Source: JBBDIM01 sp040880405 (GTDB taxonomy: Bacteria > Planctomycetota > Planctomycetia > Pirellulales > Pirellulaceae). From it: DNA of 64,000 bases. Position numbers and translations under genes: made by a program. The stretch is taken from assembly GCA_040880405.1 (NCBI GenBank), contig JBBDIM010000079.1:1-64000 (forward strand), given 5' to 3'. Shown piece after piece: positions 37,098-43,990 of this stretch (within the stretch, counting starts at the first letter, position 1; every line of letters starts with the position of its first letter). The notes beneath the pieces were generated by a model. It saw only the letters and a list, made by a program, of their open reading frames with translations. It was not told where the DNA came from and made no database searches.

Positions 37098-37982
37098 TTA
37101 TACGATCAACCGAATCGACTCGGCGCGGCGAGTTGTCGAGCCGACGACCATTCGTTTTGACTGGCCGTTGCATTCCATCGTGCCGCGAACCGCGACATGA
37201 TCGCCGGGGCGGAGGGTTCCCTCGTAGCCAACATGGAACGAGACGAGAGGGATATCGGCCGCGGTGCCGTAGACTACTGGGAACATCAAACTGTAGAGGC
37301 AATCGGTGATGGTGGTTACCTGCTCCACGTAGTCACAGGGGGAGAATGCCGAGACTAGGGTACCGAACTCATTCTCCTCAAGGACGCCCCGAACGCAGTA
37401 CCGAACACCTTGGTAGTGGCCTTGATTGAACTTGCGGAGGCAGAGCCTTTGGAAATCGGCGTCGGTGAGGTGGGGCGGGCGTTGGACGTGACGGCTTTGC
37501 TCCGGCTGGAATTGGTCTAACAGCCAGAGCGATTCGGCCCGATCGTAGAACCGGCCACAATAATGCGTACCGTAGATCACGAGATCGATATCGGATTGCG
37601 GCCCACCCTCGCCCCACAGCAGCGAATCGGTAAGTCCAAAGGCGGTCAGAGGGATCTCGAGTTGATCGCTGATGGTCTTGGCCAAGTCGAGCGCTAGGCG
37701 ATGCAAGCACCGTGCGTGGGGAGGTGACTCCATCAGCTCCGCGAAACGTTCGTGGGGATGGAAGTGTCGCGCGATTCGTTCGCGGGGAACGATAATTCGA
37801 TCGGTTACGTAGTGGGGGAAATTCGCGGCGAGAAAGTCCTGGGCCTCGAAATAGCCGCAGGTCCACTTGTTCCCGTTGATGTACTTCAGCCCGGCCGTGA
37901 CGCCATCCTCCGGGTGGTAATACCCTAGGACGCTGAACGTCAGGTGATCGATGGTCTGAACGTAATCTTTATCGCGAAACAT
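37098..37982 (-). CDS. Nucleotidyltransferase-domain protein, archaeal-type (COG1665-like)
   Basis: The 294-residue protein has a nucleotidyltransferase fold motif at about 115-138: GLTDSLLWGEGG followed by SDIDLVIYG, giving the paired metal-binding aspartates. The N-terminal part (TFSVLGYYHPEDGVTAGLKY) and the C-terminal part (GYEGTLRPGDHVAVRGTMEC) resemble a family of predicted nucleotidyltransferases that I know mainly from archaea. The usual GS before the aspartates is changed to TDS. Function is unknown; adenylyl transfer to RNA or protein is a family-level guess. ATG 37982 is the start; no operon partner is obvious. Confidence 0.7.
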   Translation of the reverse strand: MFRDKDYVQTIDHLTFSVLGYYHPEDGVTAGLKYINGNKWTCGYFEAQDFLAANFPHYVTDRIIVPRERIARHFHPHERFAELMESPPHARCLHRLALDLAKTISDQLEIPLTAFGLTDSLLWGEGGPQSDIDLVIYGTHYCGRFYDRAESLWLLDQFQPEQSRHVQRPPHLTDADFQRLCLRKFNQGHYQGVRYCVRGVLEENEFGTLVSAFSPCDYVEQVTTITDCLYSLMFPVVYGTAADIPLVSFHVGYEGTLRPGDHVAVRGTMECNGQSKRMVVGSTTRRAESIRLIV

Positions 37983-38068
37983 GACGCTTTCGATCTGTTG
38001 GGGGCCTGCCCCGAGGCGAGCACATGGGGACCGCCAAATGTGCCCGCCGTTATTTTTGGCACAACGGA

Positions 38069-39241
38069 TTAAGGGGTTCGCTGATTGAACAAGATCTGCG
38101 TCCCCTCTTTTCCGGCCACGACGATATCAAGGGCACCATTGCCGCTGATATCGGCAGTCCGAATTTGGAGCCCGACGCCGACCTCACCCTTGTTGATGAT
38201 GTGACGGTTGAATTGCTCCGTCTTTTCGTCCCATTTGAAATAGCAAATGATGGGTGGGTCTCCCCCACCGGGATCGCCACCGTTGTGAGCCCGGACTCGT
38301 TTGCCGGTAATCAATTCCTGCTTGCCGTCCCCATCCAGATCAGCAAAGTGGAGAGCGTGTGCTTGGGAGAAACTGTCGTCGATCAGCTTCTCTTCGAAGA
38401 CCATCTTGCCGTTTTCATCCGGGCCTTTACCGACCCACAGAAACAGGCCGAATCCGTGAGCCTGGCTGACAAGTACGTCGTTGATACCATCTCCGTTAAC
38501 GTCGACCACCTGTATGGGGCAAGGGAACTGGCGATCCCAATCGGCATGGAACGTCCACTCACCGGAGTAAGGGCCTTCCGCGGGATGCTCGTACCAGCCT
38601 TTGCCGACCAGGATATCCGCGCGGCCATCGTTGTTCACGTCACCGATGCCGATGCCGTGGCCGTTGGTGCCGCCGATTTTATGGGGGACCAACACGTGTC
38701 GCTGCTTGTCTGCTTCACCCTCGGTATCAAACCGGCAGGCAAGCAGTGGGGTGTCCGCGTTCCACTGGTTGGTGATCCACTGAGGCTTTCCGCTCCCGTC
38801 GAGATCGTGCATCAGGGTCGCTTCGTTGGTTCCCAGACCGGTGTCGATCAATAGATTCGGCTTCCAGAGAAATCCCTGCGACAGCTTTTCCGGGCCGGGA
38901 TTTTCATACCAGAAGACCTTGCCGTTGAAAAACGTCCCGGCGACAACATCGGGACGACCATCTCCGTTGACATCCATCGCAAAATCGCCGTTGGAGTGTA
39001 CATAGCCGTTGGCATCCTCAATCGTCCGCACCGGTCGAGGCAGCCAGTCTCCGTTGCGATACCAATTCCGGCCCGCGACCACGTCGAGCTTGCCATCACC
39101 ATCGAAATCGGCGATATCACACCCTTCGTTGGCGTCGACGGTCAGCAGCTTTACCTTAAACTTAACGGGCTGGTCGCCGCGGACCGCAGGTAGGCACATT
39201 AAACTCAGAACAGTCGCCAGCAAGAGGCAAGAAGATCGCAC
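38069..39241 (-). CDS. Secreted FG-GAP/VCBS beta-propeller protein
   Basis: The 390-residue protein starts with a signal peptide (CLLLATVLSLMCLPAVRG). It then carries about six FG-GAP/VCBS units with calcium-binding loops such as DFDGDGKLDVVAG, DVNGDGRPDVVAG, DVNNDGRADILVG, DVNGDGINDVLVS and DLDGDGKQELITG. It should form an extracytoplasmic beta-propeller; the partner is unknown. The open frame reaches an ATG at 39370, but GTG 39241 is chosen because AAAGGA lies 9 nt upstream and the signal peptide starts there. The MoaD-like gene ends 118 bp upstream. Confidence 0.85.
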   Translation of the reverse strand: MRSSCLLLATVLSLMCLPAVRGDQPVKFKVKLLTVDANEGCDIADFDGDGKLDVVAGRNWYRNGDWLPRPVRTIEDANGYVHSNGDFAMDVNGDGRPDVVAGTFFNGKVFWYENPGPEKLSQGFLWKPNLLIDTGLGTNEATLMHDLDGSGKPQWITNQWNADTPLLACRFDTEGEADKQRHVLVPHKIGGTNGHGIGIGDVNNDGRADILVGKGWYEHPAEGPYSGEWTFHADWDRQFPCPIQVVDVNGDGINDVLVSQAHGFGLFLWVGKGPDENGKMVFEEKLIDDSFSQAHALHFADLDGDGKQELITGKRVRAHNGGDPGGGDPPIICYFKWDEKTEQFNRHIINKGEVGVGLQIRTADISGNGALDIVVAGKEGTQILFNQRTP

Positions 39242-39359
39242 GATAGGTCGTCCTTTCCAGGGAGGAGCGAGGTGGGGTAGGCGGAGTACTTCCGTAAGCT
39301 CAACAATATCCCGATTGCCTAGCCATTGCAACCGATCAAACGCTGCTAAGAAGGACCGC

Positions 39360-39665
39360 TTAGCCACCACCCAATGCGGGCAGAAAGTGGATCTCTCGGG
39401 CCGTACTCACTTCACTGCGGAGCCCCAACGAGGTGAGGGTCCCATCAATCGAGACCTGGAGCGTAGGACGGATACGATCGTCCATGACGATTCGGGCCGA
39501 GATCCCGGGAAACCGAGCATCGAGCTGCTCGATCACCTGCCGGAGTGTGGTGGCGTCGATCTCAAGCTGAGTTTGCCCTTCGGTTAGATCGCGCCATTGG
39601 GCCGGGATGAAGACTTGAGGCATGCGGTGATTGCGTGGGGAAGATTGCATCGCAGTGGCGGACAT
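39360..39665 (-). CDS. MoaD/ThiS-family ubiquitin-like protein
   Basis: The 101-residue protein has the beta-grasp sulfur-carrier pattern: VFIPAQWRDLTEG, ATTLRQVIEQLDARFPGI and a C-terminal VSTAREIHFLPALGGG. MoaD and ThiS carry sulfur as a thiocarboxylate on a terminal Gly-Gly; here three glycines close the protein. No molybdopterin or thiamine gene lies nearby, so its acceptor enzyme is unknown. The start is uncertain: ATG 39665 has a purine-rich GGGGAAG 8 nt upstream, while the conserved part begins at Met15 (39623). Confidence 0.8.
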   Translation of the reverse strand: MSATAMQSSPRNHRMPQVFIPAQWRDLTEGQTQLEIDATTLRQVIEQLDARFPGISARIVMDDRIRPTLQVSIDGTLTSLGLRSEVSTAREIHFLPALGGG

Positions 39666-39764
39666 TTATCAATCTTCCCCGGATCGCCCGGCAGGTTCAA
39701 CCTGGCAGGCAGATAAAATCGGGCGAGGGACGGTTTCCACGCAAGCCGTGCATTGCGGTTTCGA

Positions 39765-40805
39765 TTACTGGGGCAAAGTAATGATCTCACCGCCGCTGCG
39801 TGTTGCCATCCCCCGCCAGATTGCCAGATCGAGTGTTTCCGCGGTGCTGGTGGCCGAACCATCCGCATTGACCACTTGAACCACTCCGGGATGAAAGCTC
39901 CGCGAAGTGATTGCGGCGTAGGTTGGTTCGCCCGCCCCGCCATCTTTGCCTTCCTGCCAGGAGTTGTAATCGGCGTCGAGGGCCTGACCGTCATGCTCGT
40001 AAGTGATAAAGCTGTTCGGGGTCATCGTAGCGGTGTAGCCGGTATGATGGACGCGGCCATCAGGCCATTCTGTGTGGCCGGTCAGTTTGAAATCAGTACC
40101 GGAGGCGACGGCGGCCTCGGTTTGGGCGATGGTGCTGGGAATGTTCACATCGGCCGGGCCGCTGTTACGAGTATAGGGAACCCAAGCTTTTACCTCCGCG
40201 GCGAAAATGGTATTGCTCGTTCCATCGGTCAGGGCGGCAAACCCAAGGTGGCTGTTGGGGAAGAACACGCCATCGCCACCTCGCTTGGAAACCGGGTCGA
40301 ACACGAACCACGTTCCCATGTTGAAACCGTAGTTGGTGGGGTACAACCGAGGTCGACCACTGCCGGGATCGCGGACCTGGTCCGACCCGGGATCGCTGGG
40401 GCAGGCGTAGGTGGGGATTTTCACGTTGTCGATCGCCATCTGGAAATCCCAGGCTTGGGTGATATCGACCATCCCTTTCAGATTTCCCTGTTCCAAATAA
40501 TCGAGAATCCGTCCATGGACACCCCACGAGCCGTTGTTGCCGGTCGAGGTGACGTTCAGATCGACAATCGCGCTGGCCGGCAACTTGCGAAAGGTGCTTT
40601 CGTAATTGTGCAGCGCCAAGCCGATTTGCTTCAGATTGTTGCGGCACTGCATCCGACGAGCCGCTTCCCGAGCCTGTTGCACCGCCGGAAGTAGGAGCGC
40701 GACCAAGACACCAATAATCGCGATCACCACCAACAGTTCCACCAGTGTAAAGCCCGCCAGATTGCGCTTGGTTATATGAACCCGCGGTAGGAAACTTAAC
40801 AGCAT
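39765..40805 (-). CDS. DUF1559 pseudopilin-like protein
   Basis: The 346-residue protein has a type IV prepilin-like N-terminus (RNLAGFTLVELLVVIAIIGVL), with a Gly-Phe processing site for prepilin peptidase, and then QQAREAARRMQCRNNLKQIGLALHNYE. It ends with the variant H-x9-DG motif SFHPGVVQVVNADGS. This is the large planctomycete DUF1559 family, thought to form pseudopilin-like envelope structures. ATGs at 40880, 40856 and 40805 are in frame. The sigma-54 promoter at 40864-40879 predicts transcription from about 40853, which leaves only 40805 usable. Control by the divergent kinase/NtrC-type pair is inferred. Confidence 0.88.
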   Translation of the reverse strand: MLLSFLPRVHITKRNLAGFTLVELLVVIAIIGVLVALLLPAVQQAREAARRMQCRNNLKQIGLALHNYESTFRKLPASAIVDLNVTSTGNNGSWGVHGRILDYLEQGNLKGMVDITQAWDFQMAIDNVKIPTYACPSDPGSDQVRDPGSGRPRLYPTNYGFNMGTWFVFDPVSKRGGDGVFFPNSHLGFAALTDGTSNTIFAAEVKAWVPYTRNSGPADVNIPSTIAQTEAAVASGTDFKLTGHTEWPDGRVHHTGYTATMTPNSFITYEHDGQALDADYNSWQEGKDGGAGEPTYAAITSRSFHPGVVQVVNADGSATSTAETLDLAIWRGMATRSGGEIITLPQ

Positions 40806-40863
40806 ATTCAGTTCCGATTTCTTGAATGTTGGGTTAAAGGGGTATTTGTTAGCCATATTGAGA

Positions 40864-40879
40864 TGCAACTGGCATACCA
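40864..40879 (-). promoter_or_regulatory. Sigma-54 (-24/-12) promoter of the DUF1559 gene
   Basis: The minus strand reads TGGTATGCCAGTTGCA, with GG and GC separated by exactly 10 bp and the TTGCA -12 block intact. This fits the consensus TGGYAYG-N4-TTGCW at every defined position. Transcription would start near 40853. Confidence 0.75.
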
Positions 40880-40954
40880 TGACTTGGAGATTCCGAGGGT
40901 TCTCGATTTTTGGGGAGTTTTCGAACAGGGCTTGTAAGGACTGGCCGGATTCAA

Positions 40955-40992
40955 TGTCACTTCAAGTGACACCAATGTCGGGCGGCGCGACA
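40955..40992. promoter_or_regulatory. Twin TGTC-N9-GACA sites, candidate NtrC-type enhancer
   Basis: Two 17-nt sites occur: 40955-40971 is a perfect palindrome (TGTCACTT-C-AAGTGACA) and 40976-40992 is TGTC-N9-GACA with a GC-rich centre. Their centres are 21 bp apart, two helical turns. The nearer one starts 76 bp upstream of the sigma-54 promoter, the usual place for activator dimers. Both are flanked by CAA on the left. Confidence 0.6.
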
Positions 40993-41068
40993 TGGTAGTC
41001 TCCGAGCCTGCGTTGATTACGATAGATCGAAGTGTGGCGTCGATCCTGAGAACAACACGAGGCGAGCG

Positions 41069-42469
41069 GTGCGTTGGCCCCTGAAATATCAAATTCTCCT
41101 CCCGTTCGGTGGGTGGACACTGCTGGTGATTGTGGCCCTCACGGCCGTCAATGTCTGGCATTCCACCTCAATGGCCAGGCAGGAAACGCAGGGTCGTTTG
41201 GAGGAAGTGGTGCGGCAAGTTGCCGAGGCACGGTTTCCGCTGACCCAGCCGGTGCTAGAACAGGTCAAGCGGTTCACCGGGGCGGATCTTGTGGTTTCTG
41301 GTGAACAAGCATCCGGCATAAGAGGAACCGACCCCGATATTTTGACCCACTGGGAAGTCCCGTTTGACGATCGATCGGGCGATCGGGTGAACCTCGGCGT
41401 ACCGATTCAAATCGCCGATCAGGCATACTTCCACGCCGCCACGGACGTTCATCCAACGCAGAGATCGGCCAGTTCGCGGCAAGTCCACGTGTTGTTGCCG
41501 GTGGCCGATTATCGCAAGCTGTGGGCCGATGCCTTTTGGCCACCCCTCTGGTTCGGACTCGCGGCGGTCGTGCCGGTGGGGATTTTGTCCTTGGGACTGG
41601 CGTCGATGGTAACCCGCCCGGTCGATCGGCTGCGGGCCCGCGTAGAGTCGATTTCTCATGGCGACTTTACACCGTTAACCCTGAGCAAGCGAAACGACGA
41701 ACTGCGTGATTTGGCTGAATCGATCAACCGGATGGGAACCCGCTTGCGAGATTATGAAGCACGTGTGCGGGGGCTGGAGCGAGTGAAAGTTCTCGGACAG
41801 GTGGGTGCCGGTTACGCGCATCAAATCCGGAACGCGATCACCGGTGCTCGGATGGCGCTCGGGATCCATCGCACCGAATGTTCAATTCCCGACTGCGAAA
41901 GCCTACAGGTCGCCGAGCATCAGTTGGAATTGGTCGAGCACTTTTTGCAAAGTACGCTCCGCTACGGTGTCCACGATCCGGCCGGAGCTTCCACGGTGAA
42001 GGTCGACGACTGGATCGATGGGGCGATTCGACTGGTCAAGCCGGGGATGATGCACCACCACGTCTCCCTTAAAATCGACGTCGAACCGGGAGGGCTGCTG
42101 GTGCGGGGCGACTTGATTTTGCTACAAACCTGTTTGACGAATCTTTTGACGAATGCCCTGGAGGCGATTACCGCGCAAAGGCCAATCGAGGGTGAACTGA
42201 GTCCGGTTCGGGAGGTGGTCCTGCGTGGCCGCGCGGAGCAACGAAGGGTCGTGGTGGAAGTGATCGACAATGGACCCGGGCCGCGCGAAGAGATCCGCGA
42301 GCGGCTGTTCGAACCGCTCGCGACCACCAAGTCGGAAGGGAGTGGCTTAGGATTGCCGGTTGTCAGAGAGATCGTTCAGATGCATGGCGGAGAGATTCGT
42401 TGGCAGCGGATCGAGGAGGGAACCTGCTTTGAAATCAGGCTGCCGATGGCCGAGAAAGAAGACGCATGA
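41069..42469 (+). CDS. Membrane sensor histidine kinase
   Basis: The 466-residue protein has two membrane spans (about 8-28 and 158-180) framing a periplasmic sensor domain. A HAMP domain (about 180-235) follows, then a HisKA-type dimerisation region with phospho-acceptor His251 in GAGYAHQIRNAITG. The ATPase domain has the N-box NLLTNALEAI and G boxes DNGPG and GSGLGLPVV. It starts with GTG, with GAGG about 7 nt upstream. The stop overlaps the ATG of the regulator gene by 4 nt, so the two are translationally coupled. Its output is presumably the NtrC-type regulator next to it; the signal is unknown. Confidence 0.9.
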   Translation: MRWPLKYQILLPFGGWTLLVIVALTAVNVWHSTSMARQETQGRLEEVVRQVAEARFPLTQPVLEQVKRFTGADLVVSGEQASGIRGTDPDILTHWEVPFDDRSGDRVNLGVPIQIADQAYFHAATDVHPTQRSASSRQVHVLLPVADYRKLWADAFWPPLWFGLAAVVPVGILSLGLASMVTRPVDRLRARVESISHGDFTPLTLSKRNDELRDLAESINRMGTRLRDYEARVRGLERVKVLGQVGAGYAHQIRNAITGARMALGIHRTECSIPDCESLQVAEHQLELVEHFLQSTLRYGVHDPAGASTVKVDDWIDGAIRLVKPGMMHHHVSLKIDVEPGGLLVRGDLILLQTCLTNLLTNALEAITAQRPIEGELSPVREVVLRGRAEQRRVVVEVIDNGPGPREEIRERLFEPLATTKSEGSGLGLPVVREIVQMHGGEIRWQRIEEGTCFEIRLPMAEKEDA

Positions 42470-43878
42470 CCCGGATTTTAGTAATCGACGACGAGCCTAG
42501 TATCTGCTGGGCGATTCGCACGTTGGGTGAAAAACTGGGGCACGAGGTCCGTGAAGCGGCTTCGGCTGAGGCCGGGCTGGAGACGGTCGCGCAGTTTCAA
42601 CCCGACTTGATTTTTTTGGATGTCCGGCTGCCCGGCATCTCCGGACTCGAGGCGATCCCGCGGCTATCGGAACTTTCCGGGGGCGTGCCAATCGTATTGA
42701 TTACGGCGTTCGGCGATCTAGAAACCGCGGTCGATGCGGTGCGGCAAGGGGTTTTCGAATACCTGGTAAAGCCGTTCGCGGTGCAGCAAGTCCAGCACAC
42801 CATTCGCCGGGCTCTCCAGAGGGACGAGCCTGGCCAGGAAGTGGCCGCTAGCGCTTCTGCGCGGGAATTGGTGGGGAACTCCCCACCGATGCAGGAAATT
42901 TTCAAACGGGTCGCTTTGGCCGCCGCGGCCGATGCCGCGATTTTGGTGCAAGGAGAAAGTGGTACCGGAAAGGAGTTGGTGGCCACGGCGATTCATCGTT
43001 ACAGCAGCCGCGCGGCCGGGCCGTTTGTCGCGGTCAACATCGCTTCGCTTGCGCCATCCCTGGTTGAGAGCGAACTGTTCGGACATGTCCGCGGGGCCTT
43101 CACTGATGCCCATGACACCAAGCCGGGACTGCTGCAAAACGCGGATGGTGGCACGCTCTTCCTAGACGAGGTCGCGGAGATCCCGCTCGTCACCCAGGCC
43201 AAATTGCTGCGAGTATTGGAACAGGGAGAAGTCGTGCCGGTAGGGGCTAGTCAGGGACTTCGAATCAATTTCCGAATCGTCTGCGCCACCCATCGCGACT
43301 TGTTGAGCTGTGTCAAAGCAGGCACGTTCCGGCATGATCTGCTGTTTCGACTAAGCACCTTTCGGATCGAGATTCCCCCTCTGAGAGAACGAGCGGAGGA
43401 TATCCCGGAGTTGGCGACTCATTTCCTTGCCAGTTTCGCTCAGCGGAGTGGTCGCAAGGTCTCGATCACCACGGAGGCAATGGCCGAACTGACCCGTCGC
43501 CCTTGGTATGGGAATGTCCGCGAACTTCGAAACGCCGTGGAACATGCGCACATCTTGGCCCGGGATGGTGTAATTCGAGCGGAGCACTTGCCGGATGAGC
43601 TTTCGCGGGATCTTTTCGATTTGGGGGGCGAATCGGGGCGTGACAATGTCCAGTCCAACCTGCAAGCGGCGCTCAAGTTGTGGATTGAAACGGAACTGGC
43701 CGAGGCTCCCGAGGAGTCCAACTTGCACCAGCGGCTATTGACTCTGACGGAAACCGAACTTTTTCGCCATTTGCTCGATCATTTTGACGGCCAATATGTC
43801 GCGGCGGCCAAGGTTTTGGGGGTCCACCGTACAACCGTCAAGAAGAAGTGCGAGGAGCTTGGAATTTTGTCGCGCTAG
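42466..43878 (+). CDS. NtrC-family sigma-54-dependent response regulator
   Basis: The 470-residue protein has a receiver domain (1-120; acidic Asp8, Asp9 and phospho-acceptor Asp52 in FLDVRLPG). A sigma-54 AAA+ domain (about 140-375) follows with Walker A GESGTGKE, Walker B GGTLFLDEV and the arginine-containing RLSTFRIEIPPLRER. A Fis-type helix-turn-helix closes it (AAAKVLGVHRTTVKKKCEEL). The sigma-54 contact loop reads GAFTDA (about 210-215) rather than GAFTGA, a variant also seen in other family members. It overlaps the kinase gene by 4 nt. The best visible target is the divergent DUF1559 promoter with its twin palindromes. Confidence 0.95.
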   Translation: MTRILVIDDEPSICWAIRTLGEKLGHEVREAASAEAGLETVAQFQPDLIFLDVRLPGISGLEAIPRLSELSGGVPIVLITAFGDLETAVDAVRQGVFEYLVKPFAVQQVQHTIRRALQRDEPGQEVAASASARELVGNSPPMQEIFKRVALAAAADAAILVQGESGTGKELVATAIHRYSSRAAGPFVAVNIASLAPSLVESELFGHVRGAFTDAHDTKPGLLQNADGGTLFLDEVAEIPLVTQAKLLRVLEQGEVVPVGASQGLRINFRIVCATHRDLLSCVKAGTFRHDLLFRLSTFRIEIPPLRERAEDIPELATHFLASFAQRSGRKVSITTEAMAELTRRPWYGNVRELRNAVEHAHILARDGVIRAEHLPDELSRDLFDLGGESGRDNVQSNLQAALKLWIETELAEAPEESNLHQRLLTLTETELFRHLLDHFDGQYVAAAKVLGVHRTTVKKKCEELGILSR

Positions 43879-43990
43879 CTCGGCTGGCGTAATTTTGCCC
43901 AGCGGGGGCTGCGGGGCTGAATTCGCGGCGTGCATCAAGTAGAGTAGGACGTTGGCGCAAACTTTACTAGCATTTGTGGGAATATCGGCT

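Noticed and set aside
40806..40880. Longer DUF1559 N-terminus from ATG 40880 or 40856
   Set aside because: Both ATGs lie upstream of the transcription start predicted from the sigma-54 promoter, and prepilin-like leaders are usually short.
43953..43967. Possible second sigma-54 promoter (TGGCGCAAACTTTAC) before the M1 peptidase
   Set aside because: The -12 element reads TTAC instead of TTGC, and no TGTC-N9-GACA site lies upstream.
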